A DNA stretch of 64,000 nucleotides from Rhizobium tumorigenes (GTDB taxonomy: Bacteria > Pseudomonadota > Alphaproteobacteria > Rhizobiales > Rhizobiaceae). The notes beneath the pieces were generated by a model that did not search any database, was not told where the DNA came from, and worked only from the letters and a program-made list of their open reading frames with translations. The position numbers and the translations under genes are program-made. The stretch spans positions 1,488,001 through 1,552,000 of the forward strand of contig NZ_CP117255.1 in assembly GCF_003240565.2 (NCBI RefSeq). The letters are read 5' to 3'. Positions 18,986 through 28,425 of the stretch are shown here, piece by piece. Every line of letters starts with the position of its first letter. Positions within the stretch are counted from its first letter, which is position 1.

Positions 18986-20257
18986 GTGGCAAACACCTCC
19001 GAAGCCATGTCCACTGGCCGCGTGCCGATGGGCAAACGCGAGTTCATCGCTCTGGCTGCACTACTGATGGCTATGAACGCGCTGGCGATCGACATCATGC
19101 TGCCGGCCTTGCAGCAGATCGGCGCCAGCCTCGGCGTCGAGAATGAAAACCACCGGCAGTATATCGTTTCGGCCTACCTCATGGGCTTTGGTGGGGCGCA
19201 ACTGGTGTACGGTCCGCTTTCGGACCGCTTCGGACGGCGCGTGCCATTGATTGCCGGCGTGGTCATCTACATCCTCTCGTCGCTCGGTATTGCCTTCATT
19301 CCCTCATTTTTCGGCCTGCTGGCACTGCGCTTCGTGCAGGGGCTTGGCGCTGCCGCCACGCGCGTCATCACCATTTCCATCGTCCGCGATATCTATGGCG
19401 GCAGGCAGATGGCCGAGGTCATGTCCCTGATCATGATGGTCTTCATGGTCGTGCCGGTCATTGCGCCAGGATCCGGCCAGATCATCATGCTGTTTGCCAG
19501 CTGGCACATGATCTTCGTGTTCATCGCCGCTATCGCATCCTGCGTGCTAGTCTGGGTCTATTTCCGCATGCCGGATACTCTGCATGCCGAAGACGTACGC
19601 CCGTTCACGTTGAAATCGATCCTTGCCGGCTTTGCCATCGTGCTCTCGAACCGTACTGCGCTCTGTTATACACTCGCCAGCACCTTCATCTTCGGCGCGC
19701 TGTTCGGCTTCATCAACTCCGCCCAGCAGATCTATGTCGGCATCTACAAGCTCGGCGTCTACGCGCCATTGGCCTTCGGGGGTGTCGCCCTGTTCATGGC
19801 GTCGGCATCCTTTGCAAACTCGCAACTGGTCGGGCGCTTCGGCATGCGACGCCTTTCGCACGGTTCGCTGATCAGCTTTTCCGTCATCACCTTCGTTTGG
19901 CTGATGGTGCAGCTGTCCTTTGGCGGGCCAATGCCCTTCCCGCTATTCATCGTCTTTTTCGCGCTGGTCATGTTCCAGTTCGGCCTGATCGGCTCGAACT
20001 TCAATGCGCTGGCCATGGAGCCGCTCGGTCACGTCGCCGGCACCGCATCGTCCGTCCTTGGCTTCATGAGCACGGTCGGCGGAGCATTGATCGGCGCGGC
20101 CATCGGCCAGTCCTTCGATGGTACGGCGACGCCGATGGTGGTTGGCTACTTCACCGTCTCGCTGGTGGCTCTCGGCTTCGTGCTCTATGCAGAACGCGGA
20201 AAGCTGTTCCGTCCACACAACGCACCAGTTGTGAACGATCCTTCCCTCGCCCACTGA
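18986..20257 (+). CDS. Bcr/CflA-family MFS drug transporter (copy 1)
   Basis: The 423-residue inner-membrane protein should have 12 transmembrane helices. It opens with AIDIMLPALQQIGASLGVEN, then LVYGPLSDRFGRRVPLIAGV (MFS loop 2-3 motif) and VQGLGAAATRVITISIVRDI (drug:H+ antiporter motif C region), as in Bcr/CflA multidrug exporters. The start is a GTG at 18986 with GGGAATGA upstream; an ATG at 19007 is possible. The next gene, 11 bases downstream, is a clear paralogue with the same motifs at the same positions, so the pair is a tandem duplication in one operon. Confidence 0.92.
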   Translation: MANTSEAMSTGRVPMGKREFIALAALLMAMNALAIDIMLPALQQIGASLGVENENHRQYIVSAYLMGFGGAQLVYGPLSDRFGRRVPLIAGVVIYILSSLGIAFIPSFFGLLALRFVQGLGAAATRVITISIVRDIYGGRQMAEVMSLIMMVFMVVPVIAPGSGQIIMLFASWHMIFVFIAAIASCVLVWVYFRMPDTLHAEDVRPFTLKSILAGFAIVLSNRTALCYTLASTFIFGALFGFINSAQQIYVGIYKLGVYAPLAFGGVALFMASASFANSQLVGRFGMRRLSHGSLISFSVITFVWLMVQLSFGGPMPFPLFIVFFALVMFQFGLIGSNFNALAMEPLGHVAGTASSVLGFMSTVGGALIGAAIGQSFDGTATPMVVGYFTVSLVALGFVLYAERGKLFRPHNAPVVNDPSLAH

Positions 20258-20268
20258 CAGGCTTCCCC

Positions 20269-21552
20269 ATGACCCAGCCCATGCCATCCAACAACGTTGC
20301 CCCGGGAGGCTCTGAGCGCATCGGTCTTGGGCTGGTGGAATTCATCGTCACCATCGCCCTGATGACCGCCAGCGTTTCTCTGGCGATCGACAGCATGCTG
20401 CCGGCGCTGCCAAAGATCGGTGCAGCGCTCGGCGTGCCCACCGCCAATGACACGCAACTGGTGATCGGCGTCTTCTTTTTCGGCTTCGGTCTGGCGCAGC
20501 TTGTCTTCGGCAGCCTCTCCGACACCTATGGCCGTCGCAACATCCTCCTCGGTGGGCTGGTCTTCTACGTCATAACAATGTTCGCCGCAGCCTGGACCGA
20601 CAGCTTCACGGTCCTCCTCGCGCTGCGTTTCGCGCAAGGCGTGGGTGCCGCCGCCGTCCGCATCACCACGATGGCCATGGTCCGCGATTGTTTCGGCGGC
20701 CGCGAGATGGCACGCGTCATGTCCTTCGTGATGATCGTGTTCATGATCGTCCCGATCGTCGCCCCGGCACTCGGCCAGCTGATCATCACCTATGCCACAT
20801 GGCCCTGGATCTTCATCCTGCTCGGCAGTGCCGGCGCAGTGCTGCTCGTCTGGGCGTTTTTCCGGATGAACGAGTCCCTGCCCCTCACCGAGCGGCTGCC
20901 GCTGTCGACGCGCTCCGTGCTGTCAGGCTTCCACACCGTGCTCACCAACCGCATCACCTGCGGCTACATGCTCGGCATGACGCTGTTTACCGGTGTCATC
21001 TGCGCCTATGTCATGTCCGTGCAGCAGGTGTTCGGTGAAGTCTTCGGTCTCGGAGACTGGTTGCCACTGGCGTTTGCCGCAAGCGCTGGCGGCATTGCCA
21101 TCGCCAATTTCGCCAATGGCTTTTTCGTCCGCCGTTTCGGGATGCGCCGCATTTCCCATGCAGCGATGATCCTATTCACGATCATTGCCGTTTGCGGTTT
21201 TGTATTCGCGCTGGCGATGCCACCGAGCTTCATCGTCACCTACCTGCTGATTTCGTCGCTGCTGGTGATGTTCGCCGTTATCGCCACCAATTTCACAGCA
21301 ATTTGCCTGGAGCCCATGGGCCATCTCGCGGGCACTGCCACCTCGATCACCGGCTTCGTCTCGACGACCGGCGGCGCGCTGGTCGGCGGTGCGGTCGGCC
21401 AACTGTTCGACGGCACGACGCGGCCGCTGTTTGCAGGATTTGCAATCTTCGGCGCGCTGACGATCGCAGCCGTCCTCTGGGCGGAGAACGGCAAGCTGTT
21501 TTCCCATCCGGGCGACGATCCTGTCCTCGACCCCGGCGCCATGCACGGCTGA
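20269..21552 (+). CDS. Bcr/CflA-family MFS drug transporter (copy 2)
   Basis: The 427-residue paralogue of the preceding gene has AIDSMLPALPKIGAALGVPT, LVFGSLSDTYGRRNILLGGL, FAQGVGAAAVRITTMAMVRD and a C-terminal LEPMGHLAGTATSITGFVST that matches MEPLGHVAGTASSVLGFMST in copy 1. It is predicted to be a 12-helix proton-coupled exporter. The ATG at 20269 lies 11 bases after copy 1. The open frame continues upstream inside copy 1, but that part is only a shadow of it. It faces the minus-strand inositol-monophosphatase genes with only 10 bases between stops. Confidence 0.92.
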   Translation: MTQPMPSNNVAPGGSERIGLGLVEFIVTIALMTASVSLAIDSMLPALPKIGAALGVPTANDTQLVIGVFFFGFGLAQLVFGSLSDTYGRRNILLGGLVFYVITMFAAAWTDSFTVLLALRFAQGVGAAAVRITTMAMVRDCFGGREMARVMSFVMIVFMIVPIVAPALGQLIITYATWPWIFILLGSAGAVLLVWAFFRMNESLPLTERLPLSTRSVLSGFHTVLTNRITCGYMLGMTLFTGVICAYVMSVQQVFGEVFGLGDWLPLAFAASAGGIAIANFANGFFVRRFGMRRISHAAMILFTIIAVCGFVFALAMPPSFIVTYLLISSLLVMFAVIATNFTAICLEPMGHLAGTATSITGFVSTTGGALVGGAVGQLFDGTTRPLFAGFAIFGALTIAAVLWAENGKLFSHPGDDPVLDPGAMHG

Positions 21553-21562
21553 GACGCTCGCC

Positions 21563-22387
21563 TCAGAGCGTGAATACCTCGCGGCGCAGCGTCTCCCAGG
21601 ATGCCTTGTCAGGCGTGATCAGCAGCCCGCCGTCTGAGTGGTGCGGCAGGTAGCGCGATCCATCGAAGCGCGCCGCATAGGCTCCGGCTTCCTCGCAGAT
21701 CAGCACGCCGGCCAGATGGTCCCAAGGCAAGATCTTGTTGTACATCAGGTAATGTACGTGGCCGCCGGCAAAGGTGCGGTACTCGTGGGCAGCGCAACGG
21801 TAGTTGGCGGCGAACCGGACCTTGGCGAGATTGCCCATAACCTCGGCGCGCTTGCTCTTGTCGATAAAGCCCGTCGAGGCAAAGCCGGTCATCTGCTCCA
21901 GCGGCACTGGCGCTGCCACAGACAGGCGCTCTGCCTCGCCGCCCGGCCTTCGGAGCCAAGCGCCGCCACCTTTTTCCGCCATGACCCAGTCGTCGCCCAT
22001 TGGGTCGAAGATAATACCGGCGATGGTTTCACCTCGCACCACCACCGACGCCATGACGCCGAAGGCGGGCACGCCTGCGGCAAAGTTGAAGGTACCGTCG
22101 ACCGGATCGACGATGATGGCGAGATCCGCACCCTCGAGCTTGGCAAGAAGGTCCGGATCGGCTGCGACCGATTCCTCGCCGATGAAGACCGCCTCCGGCC
22201 AGAGCTTTTCAACCTCGGCCTTGATCATCCGCTCAGCCTGTTCGTCGGCCTCGGTGACCAAATCGATTGCCTCCGACTTGATGCGGATATCGCCAGCACC
22301 GAGACGGCGAAAGCGCGGCAGGATTTCAACCTGCGCCGCGTCCCGCAGCAGGTTGGCAAGAACGGTGATGTCGACGGTCGCGGTCAT
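21563..22387 (-). CDS. Inositol monophosphatase family protein (copy 1)
   Basis: The 274-residue protein has the Mg2+-dependent phosphatase motifs: AIDLVTEADEQAERMI, FIGEES, IIVDPVDGTFNFAAGVPAFG and the C-terminal LPWDHLAGVLICEEAGAYAA. The family dephosphorylates inositol phosphates, fructose-1,6-bisphosphate or 3'-phosphoadenosine compounds; the substrate cannot be read here. It lies 21 bases downstream of a close paralogue and behind ttcA on the same strand, forming a three-gene operon. Confidence 0.9.
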   Translation of the reverse strand: MTATVDITVLANLLRDAAQVEILPRFRRLGAGDIRIKSEAIDLVTEADEQAERMIKAEVEKLWPEAVFIGEESVAADPDLLAKLEGADLAIIVDPVDGTFNFAAGVPAFGVMASVVVRGETIAGIIFDPMGDDWVMAEKGGGAWLRRPGGEAERLSVAAPVPLEQMTGFASTGFIDKSKRAEVMGNLAKVRFAANYRCAAHEYRTFAGGHVHYLMYNKILPWDHLAGVLICEEAGAYAARFDGSRYLPHHSDGGLLITPDKASWETLRREVFTL

Positions 22388-22408
22388 GGCAGTATTCCTC
22401 GATTGATA

Positions 22409-23236
22409 TTAGAGACCGATGATATCCCGGCGAACGGCCTCCCAGCTCTCCCGGTCGGCAGCGGCAATGATGCCACCGGTCATTTCACCCGGTGGATGGG
22501 CAGACCCGTCAAAGCGGGCGCTGTAGCCGCCAGCCTCGCGATGGATCAGCAGCCCGGCCAGATGATCCCAGGGATTGAGCTTCTCATGGGCCACGAAATC
22601 GATCTTGCCTGACGACAGCATCCAGTACTCATGGGCCGAGCAGTTGTAGTAGAAGCTCATCCGTATCTTGGCCATGTTGCCGGCAATCCGCGAACGTTCC
22701 GGCTCGCCCATATGCGCCCAGGCGACGATACCGGTCATGGAGGAAACGGGCTTCCGCGCAGCGACCTGCAGGCGCTGGGAACTGCCGTCGCGGCGCGTCA
22801 TAGTGGCGCCACCACCGGCGACCGCAGTGATCGTGTCCCCGAGAACGGGGTCGTGGATAATGCCCGCCACCGTCTCGCCATTGGCGACGACGGCAAGGAT
22901 GGTGCCGAACATCGGCAGGCCGGCAGCAAAGTTGAAAGTGCCGTCGACGGGATCGATGACGAAGGCAAGTTCCGCGCGGTTCAGCGCAGGCACCACCGAG
23001 CGATCGGTATCGTATGCCTCTTCGCCGACGATGAGCGCTTGCGGGAAACGCTGGCGCAGGGCTTTCGTGATCCGCTCCTCGGACAGCAGATCCGCCTGCG
23101 TCACGAGGTCGATGGACGATGTCTTCTCGGCGATGTCGGCGATCTGAAGATTGCGGAAACGCGGCATGATTTCCGCTTCGCCAGCCTGCCTGACCTGTTC
23201 GACCAGGAAAGCGATGTCATTGTCGTTAATGGCCAT
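22409..23236 (-). CDS. Inositol monophosphatase family protein (copy 2)
   Basis: The 275-residue paralogue of the neighbouring gene has SSIDLVTQADLLSEERI, LIVGEEAYD, FVIDPVDGTFNFAAGLPMFG and LNPWDHLAGLLIHREAGGYSA. One metal-ligand motif reads GEEAYD rather than GEES, a conservative difference. The whole catalytic set otherwise remains, so both copies should be active, possibly with different substrates. It follows ttcA by 47 bases on the minus strand. Confidence 0.9.
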   Translation of the reverse strand: MAINDNDIAFLVEQVRQAGEAEIMPRFRNLQIADIAEKTSSIDLVTQADLLSEERITKALRQRFPQALIVGEEAYDTDRSVVPALNRAELAFVIDPVDGTFNFAAGLPMFGTILAVVANGETVAGIIHDPVLGDTITAVAGGGATMTRRDGSSQRLQVAARKPVSSMTGIVAWAHMGEPERSRIAGNMAKIRMSFYYNCSAHEYWMLSSGKIDFVAHEKLNPWDHLAGLLIHREAGGYSARFDGSAHPPGEMTGGIIAAADRESWEAVRRDIIGL

Positions 23237-23283
23237 AAAACCCGATCCTTCACAATCTGCTGCGCTGCGGCATAACCGCTATC

Positions 23284-24156
23284 TCACGACCGTTTTGTGA
23301 CAACAAGACCGGAAAAATCGAACAGGGCGGGATCGAGCAGATGCGACGGGTTCACATGCGCCAGGGCGCGTAGCATCGTGTCCTTGCGGCCGGGCATGCG
23401 GCGTTCGATATCGGCGAGCATATCCTTCATGGCATTGCGCTGAAGGCCATCTTGCGAGCCGCAGAGATCGCAGGGAATGATCGGGAACTCCATGGCGGCT
23501 GCAAACTTCGCAAGATCGTCCTCGGCGGCATAGGCAAGCGGACGGAGCACCATCAGGTCGCCTTCGTCATTAAGCAGCTTTGCCGGCATCGATGCCAACC
23601 GACCGCCATGAAAGAAGTTCATGAAGAAGGTCTCGAGGATGTCTTCCCGGTGATGCCCGAGCACCAGCGCCTCGCAACCCTCCTCGCGAGCGATGCGATA
23701 GAGATTGCCGCGCCGCAGCCGCGAGCAGAGCGAACAGTATGTGCCGCCGGCCGGCACTTTTTCCTTCACGATGGAATAGGTATCGCGATACTCGATCCGG
23801 TGCGGCACGCCGACCTTCGTCAGGTACTCCGGCAGCACGTGCTTGGGAAAATTCGGCTGGCCCTGGTCGAGATTGCAGGCGATGAGGTCTACCGGCAGCA
23901 GCCCGCGCCATTTCAGGTCGAGCAACAGCGACAGCAGGCCATAGGAATCCTTGCCACCTGAGACACCAACCAGCCAGCGCTTCTGACCCTTCAGCATGTC
24001 GAAATCGTCGAATGCCTGGCGCACTTGGCGCAACAGGCGCTTGCGCAGCTTGTTGAAGGACACGGAGCGGGGAGCATCGGCGAATAGCGGATGCGCGCCG
24101 GCGGCATCCTCGATGTCGGCTTGGATTTCGTCGATCACGGGCATCGCTAGGTTCAT
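23284..24156 (-). CDS. ttcA: tRNA 2-thiocytidine(32) synthetase
   Basis: The 290-residue PP-loop ATPase has [20 protein letters not shown], the Fe-S/sulfur-relay cysteines in [12 protein letters not shown] and a further pair in [15 protein letters not shown]. TtcA thiolates cytidine 32 in certain tRNAs using a [4Fe-4S] cluster. It is the first gene of a three-gene minus-strand operon with the two inositol-monophosphatase paralogues. Length and motifs fit the family fully. Confidence 0.94.
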   Translation of the reverse strand: MNLAMPVIDEIQADIEDAAGAHPLFADAPRSVSFNKLRKRLLRQVRQAFDDFDMLKGQKRWLVGVSGGKDSYGLLSLLLDLKWRGLLPVDLIACNLDQGQPNFPKHVLPEYLTKVGVPHRIEYRDTYSIVKEKVPAGGTYCSLCSRLRRGNLYRIAREEGCEALVLGHHREDILETFFMNFFHGGRLASMPAKLLNDEGDLMVLRPLAYAAEDDLAKFAAAMEFPIIPCDLCGSQDGLQRNAMKDMLADIERRMPGRKDTMLRALAHVNPSHLLDPALFDFSGLVVTKRS

Positions 24157-24228
24157 ATCACCATTCCATCCAGGGTCGGCTGCCCTTGCCTCAGGCCATA
24201 GCAGAACGGCCCGCCGAAGACACGCCCA

Positions 24229-25158
24229 TCAATCGCCAAATACCGACCAACCGGTGCGCGCCGCCAGCATTTCGAGCGCCACCGCGCCCAACTGCGAGTT
24301 GCCGACCTTGTTCAGCCCCGGCGACCAGACGGCAATGGAGGCGACCCCGGGCGCAATTGCCAGGATACCGCCGCCGACGCCGCTCTTGCCGGGCAGGCCG
24401 ACGTGATAGGCAAAGTCACCGGATCCATCGTAATGGCCGCACATCAGCATCAGCGCATTGATGCGCCGCGCCCGCTTCGGCGACACGACGGAATGGCCGG
24501 TGACCGGGTTGCTGCCGCGCGCGGCGAGATAGAGCCCCGCCTTCGACAGCTGGCTGCAGCTCATGGCCAGTGCGCACTGGTGAAAATAGACGCCCAGTAC
24601 ATGCTCGACCGGATTTGCGATGTTGTGGTAGGCCCGCATGAAATTGGTCAGAGCAAAGTTCCGAAAACCGGTCTGCGCCTCGGAGCGGGCGACGCGCTCG
24701 TCGATGAGAATCGATTCGTCATCGGCCAGGTACCGCATGAACCGCAGGAACTCGCCGATCACTTCCTTTGGTGCATGGCCGGACAGAACGACATCGGTAA
24801 CCGCAATGGCGCCGGCATTGATAAAGGGGTTGCGCGGAATGCCGGCTTCCTGCTCGAGCTGGACGATGGAATTGAAGGCCGAACCCGATGGCTCGCGACC
24901 CACCCGCTTCCACAGCTGCTCGCCGATCTTGCCGAGTGCCAGCGTCAGCATGAAGACTTTCGAGATACTCTGGATAGAGAACGACATTTCGGCATCGCCG
25001 ACGCGATAGACGTGGCCATCGACGGTGGTGATCGCCATGCCGAACTGGCGGACGTCGACCTTGGCAAGCTCGGGGATATAGTCAGCAACCTTGCCCTCGC
25101 CGAGCCGTGGCAGCAGGTCGGCATGAATGCTGTCGAGGATCGCCTGCACGTCGGTCAT
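24229..25158 (-). CDS. glsA: Glutaminase (serine-type)
   Basis: The 309-residue protein has the beta-lactamase-fold glutaminase motifs: the SxxK-type site in [10 protein letters not shown] (Ser64, Lys67), [25 protein letters not shown], and the C-terminal [18 protein letters not shown]. It hydrolyses glutamine to glutamate and ammonia. The true start is the ATG at 25158, with GGAGG upstream; a TTG at 25170 would add four residues. It is separated from rpsD by a strong intrinsic terminator, so it needs its own promoter or read-through. Confidence 0.95.
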   Translation of the reverse strand: MTDVQAILDSIHADLLPRLGEGKVADYIPELAKVDVRQFGMAITTVDGHVYRVGDAEMSFSIQSISKVFMLTLALGKIGEQLWKRVGREPSGSAFNSIVQLEQEAGIPRNPFINAGAIAVTDVVLSGHAPKEVIGEFLRFMRYLADDESILIDERVARSEAQTGFRNFALTNFMRAYHNIANPVEHVLGVYFHQCALAMSCSQLSKAGLYLAARGSNPVTGHSVVSPKRARRINALMLMCGHYDGSGDFAYHVGLPGKSGVGGGILAIAPGVASIAVWSPGLNKVGNSQLGAVALEMLAARTGWSVFGD

Positions 25159-25174
25159 CGTCGCCTCCAAATAG

Positions 25175-25203
25175 AAAAAAGCCGCCCCGAGGAGCGGCTT
25201 TCC
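25175..25203 (-). terminator. Intrinsic terminator of rpsD
   Basis: On the minus strand AAAGCCGCTCC pairs with GGGGCGGCTTT around a two-base loop (one G-T pair), followed by a run of T. It lies 23 bases after the rpsD stop and just before glsA. Confidence 0.88.
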
Positions 25204-25225
25204 AATAGTATGATAATCGCGTCGA

Positions 25226-25843
25226 TTAACGCGAGTAGAATTCGACGACCAGCTGCGGTTCCATGACGACTGCGTAAGGAACGTCGGTCAGGGTCGGCAC
25301 GCGGACGAAAGTCGCAACCATCTTGTTGTGATCGACTTCGATGTAGTCAGGAACATCGCGCTCAGCGAGGCCAACGGCTTCGAGAACGATGACCAGCTGC
25401 TTCGACTTCTGACGCACTTCGATAACGTCGCCGGCCTTGCAACGGTAGGAACCGATGTTGACGCGGACGCCGTTGACCGTGACGTGGCCGTGGTTGACGA
25501 ACTGACGGGCAGCAAAGACCGTCGGAACGAACTTGGCGCGATAGACGATCGCATCCAAACGCGATTCCAGCAGGCCGATCAGGTTTTCAGACGTATCGCC
25601 CTTGCGGCGGTCGGCTTCGGCGAAGATGGCGCGGAACTGCTTTTCGCGCAGGTCGCCGTAGTAGCCCTTGAGCTTCTGCTTGGCGCGCAGCTGAACGCCG
25701 AAATCCGAAAGCTTGCCCTTGCGGCGCTGACCGTGCTGGCCAGGACCGTATTCGCGACGGTTGACCGGCGACTTCGGGCGGCCCCAGATGTTCTCGCCCA
25801 TACGGCGATCGATTTTATACTTGGATGATGCGCGCTTGCTCAT
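25226..25843 (-). CDS. rpsD: 30S ribosomal protein S4
   Basis: The 205-residue protein begins [20 protein letters not shown] and contains the S4 RNA-binding domain ([30 protein letters not shown]). It nucleates 30S assembly by binding 16S rRNA. It is monocistronic here, with a good promoter at 26017-26045 and a strong terminator directly downstream, unlike the alpha-operon placement of rpsD in enterobacteria. The stand-alone locus is usual in rhizobia. Confidence 0.98.
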   Translation of the reverse strand: MSKRASSKYKIDRRMGENIWGRPKSPVNRREYGPGQHGQRRKGKLSDFGVQLRAKQKLKGYYGDLREKQFRAIFAEADRRKGDTSENLIGLLESRLDAIVYRAKFVPTVFAARQFVNHGHVTVNGVRVNIGSYRCKAGDVIEVRQKSKQLVIVLEAVGLAERDVPDYIEVDHNKMVATFVRVPTLTDVPYAVVMEPQLVVEFYSR

Positions 25844-26016
25844 CGTATTTCCCTATCAAGATGTTCGACCGGTTTGTTGCCAAACCAGATCAAGGAAACA
25901 CGCCCTCCTCTGAACCCGGTTTTTAAGGGTTCCGACAGGTTCCTCACATTCGCGAACGGAGGAGCCACGGGACATGTCAAATGAAACACCGGACATTTCT
26001 GCCCGGCGTTGGGCGC

Positions 26017-26045
26017 TGTTTAGGCAGAAGTCATCGAATTGTCAA
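26017..26045 (-). promoter_or_regulatory. Sigma-70-type promoter for rpsD
   Basis: On the minus strand TTGACA (26045-26040) and TAAACA (26022-26017) are separated by exactly 17 bases and lie about 170 bases upstream of the rpsD start. The remaining 269-bp gap between rpsD and the HerA-like gene holds nothing else I can identify. Confidence 0.6.
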
Positions 26046-26112
26046 CAACGGATGCCGCTGGGAAACGTCTGTACCGGCGAAACCGGCATTCAGCCACAAA
26101 GGTCGGCTGGAA

Positions 26113-27627
26113 TCACTCGGCGGCCGTCTGTGTCACGCTGACATCATCGACGGCATTGGCGTCACCCGGCGCCGTCTGGCAATCGATATCGGGAAAAGCC
26201 ACGACTCGCCTGCCGGAAAAATCGGTGTGCACGACGACGCTGCCCTGTTCCTCGAAATAGCTGAGCAGGCGTCGGGCGCGTCGGGCGGAGTGCGTGCCGT
26301 AGGCGCGGGCGATACGCGCATCCGACGGACACGGCTCGCCGCAGATGGCAGCCTTGGCGAGCATCAGGAACACGCCCTGAAGATCGTCGGTGACGCCCTT
26401 CGACAGCGTCATCGCCGTTGCCCAGTTTTCGGTCTCTGCAGTCACCGGATCGACGCCGGAGCGCGAGATCGCAACCCGATGGCGGAAATCCGGCATCGAC
26501 AGCGGCGGCCCTGGAATGCGACGCATGCGCACCCGCACCAGGAACTCCTGGTAGAGCACGGAATCGGTCCGGAAGCCGGAGGCGGGATCGTCGAGGATTT
26601 CGGCCAGCACGGCGGCCAGCCGCGCCTGCCGCTCCTCGGGGCTCACATCCGCCTGCTTCGGCCGGGCATCCTCGATCGGCGCCATTGCTGGCGGCACGAA
26701 TCGTGAAAGCTCAGCCAGGATATCCGTCGTCGGCCGGGGCGTCGGTGCTCGGCGCACGGCAGCGCGCTGGAATTCCTGCGGATCGGGCGTGAAGATCAGG
26801 TCTTCGACATCCATCGGCGCATCCGGCAGCGGCATCAGCTTCGGGCTCGACGAGCGCGCCGAGGTTTCCACGGTACCGATGGTGATCGGCAGCGGCCGGC
26901 GCGACAGGGCCGGACCAAGGGCTACGAAATGCCCGCGCTGCAGATCGCGGAACATCTCCGCCTGGCGCCGGTCCATGCCGAGCAGGTCGGCAGCACGCGC
27001 CATGTCGATATCGAGGAAGGTGCGGCCCATCAGGAAGTTCGAGGCTTCGGCGGCGACGTTCTTGGCAAGCTTTGCCAGCCGCTGCGTGGCAATGACGCCG
27101 GCGAGCCCGCGCTTGCGGCCGCGGCACATCAGGTTGGTCATCGCGCCGAGCGACATCTTGCGGGCATCGTCCGAGACTTCGCCGGCAACGGCCGGCGCGA
27201 ACATCTGCGCCTCGTCGACGACCACGAGCACCGGATACCAGTATTCGCGGTCGGCATCGAACATGCCGTTCAAAAAGGCGGCGGCGGCGCGCATCTGCTG
27301 CTCGACATCGAGCCCCTCGAGCGTCAGCACGCAGGAGACACGGTGCTGCCGGATGCGCGTCGCAATGCCCGTCAGTTCCGCCTCGCTGCGCTCGCCATCG
27401 ACGATCACATGGCCGAACTTGTCGGCGAGCGTAACGAAATCGCCCTCGGGATCGATGATGCATTGCTGCACCCATTGCGCCGATTGCTCCAGCAGGCGCC
27501 GGAGAAGATGGGATTTACCGGAGCCGGAATTGCCCTGCACCAGGAGGCGCGTCGCCAGCAGCTCCTCGATATCGAGCTGGGCGCTGGTCCCGCCGGACGC
27601 CGTCCCCATGTCGATGCCGACCTGCAA
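26113..27627 (-). CDS. HerA-like/DUF87 ATP-binding protein
   Basis: The 504-residue protein has a Walker A loop GNSGSGKSHLLRRLLEQ (residues 32-39), Asp-Glu Walker B VLVVVDEAQMFAP near 155, and an arginine-rich MCRGRKRGLAGVIATQRLA, all typical of HerA/FtsK-like helicases of the DUF87 group. A long C-terminal region (after about 300) carries no familiar domain except a possible winged-helix segment (AYGTHSARRARRLLSYFEEQ). Cellular role is unknown; related proteins translocate or remodel DNA. The start is TTG at 27627, with GAGG seven bases upstream. It stands alone, 180 bases downstream of higA. Confidence 0.82.
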   Translation of the reverse strand: MQVGIDMGTASGGTSAQLDIEELLATRLLVQGNSGSGKSHLLRRLLEQSAQWVQQCIIDPEGDFVTLADKFGHVIVDGERSEAELTGIATRIRQHRVSCVLTLEGLDVEQQMRAAAAFLNGMFDADREYWYPVLVVVDEAQMFAPAVAGEVSDDARKMSLGAMTNLMCRGRKRGLAGVIATQRLAKLAKNVAAEASNFLMGRTFLDIDMARAADLLGMDRRQAEMFRDLQRGHFVALGPALSRRPLPITIGTVETSARSSSPKLMPLPDAPMDVEDLIFTPDPQEFQRAAVRRAPTPRPTTDILAELSRFVPPAMAPIEDARPKQADVSPEERQARLAAVLAEILDDPASGFRTDSVLYQEFLVRVRMRRIPGPPLSMPDFRHRVAISRSGVDPVTAETENWATAMTLSKGVTDDLQGVFLMLAKAAICGEPCPSDARIARAYGTHSARRARRLLSYFEEQGSVVVHTDFSGRRVVAFPDIDCQTAPGDANAVDDVSVTQTAAE

Positions 27628-27807
27628 TGCACTACCTCGTTCAGTCTAGACTCAGGAAATGTGAAGCTGCCATTGTTCAGCAACGGCGCGCCTCCGTCTA
27701 TCAGAGAATTCCGCGGCATTCGCCGCCGCGTTTGGGAAACCCACAAGGGATTTTCAAAGCACATGCTGGCGCGTGACGACAGGCGGTTCAGTGCGGACCA
27801 CAGCCTC

Positions 27808-28095
27808 TCAGTCGGTCTTGTCGTCCAATGGCCTCACCGCTGGATGATCGCGCTTCAGGGCTTGCGCGAGATCGTAATTGCATTGAAGCCCCAGCCAGAA
27901 GCGCGCCTTGCTGACGCCGGCCATTTCCAGCCGGACTGCGAGATCCGGGCTTATAGCTGCCCGGCCATTCAGAACGCGCGACAACGATACGCGTGAAATC
28001 TTCAGGCGCTCGGCGGCCTCGGTAACGGCAAGTCCCAATGGCAGCAGCACATCCTGCCGCAACAATTCTCCGGGATGAGGAGGAGATTTCATCAT
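27808..28095 (-). CDS. higA: HigA-family antitoxin
   Basis: The 95-residue protein (PPHPGELLRQDVLLPLGLAV) has an XRE-type helix-turn-helix (AAERLKISRVSLSRVLNGRA) followed by the HigA-specific IGLQ-like KARFWLGLQCNYDLAQA. HigA neutralises the HigB mRNA interferase and represses the operon. ATG 28095 is preferred because GAGAGG lies eight bases upstream; a GTG at 28104 is possible. It is 12 bases downstream of higB. The toxin gene appears to be frameshifted, so this antitoxin may be an orphan. Confidence 0.9.
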   Translation of the reverse strand: MMKSPPHPGELLRQDVLLPLGLAVTEAAERLKISRVSLSRVLNGRAAISPDLAVRLEMAGVSKARFWLGLQCNYDLAQALKRDHPAVRPLDDKTD

Positions 28096-28107
28096 GTCAG
28101 GCACCTC

Positions 28108-28385
28108 TCAATGATGGTCGAGATAATGGACCAGTTCGACATCGGCATCGATGAAGCGAAATGTAATCCGCCAATTTCCGTTGACCCAGATGGACCAGAA
28201 ACCGTTCAGCTTGCCCTTGAGAGGATGCAGCTTAAACGAAGGCAGGTAGAGTTCATCAGGCGTTGGAGCGATATCGAGGGCATCAAGAATGCCCACCAGC
28301 TTCACCGCATCCGATACTGTATGCCTCGGGTAGATCCCGTCAGATAGAAGACTTCAAGACCCTTGTGTCGAAAGCCTACGATCAT
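28108..28385 (-). pseudogene. higB: HigB toxin gene broken by a one-base frameshift
   Basis: Two reading frames together make a normal HigB of about 92 residues. The frame from ATG 28385 reads MIVGFRHKGLEVFYLTGSTR then GIQ, as in HigB N-termini, but hits TGA at 28304-28302. The other frame continues SDAVKLVGILDALDIA, then LHPLKGKLNGFWSIWVNGNW and RITFRF, the HigB core and active-site region. Joining them needs one extra base near 28316. A GTG at 28305 could still start a 65-residue fragment that lacks the N-terminal strand and helix. The intact higA downstream shows the locus was a normal higBA pair. Confidence 0.8.
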
Positions 28386-28425
28386 GGCTGAGTGTATCGC
28401 GTATCGTTACGCTCCACACAGAATT

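Noticed and set aside
28075..28347. A 90-codon plus-strand frame opposite higB
   Set aside because: It is the reverse frame of the HigB coding sequence; the HigB match on the minus strand is much stronger.
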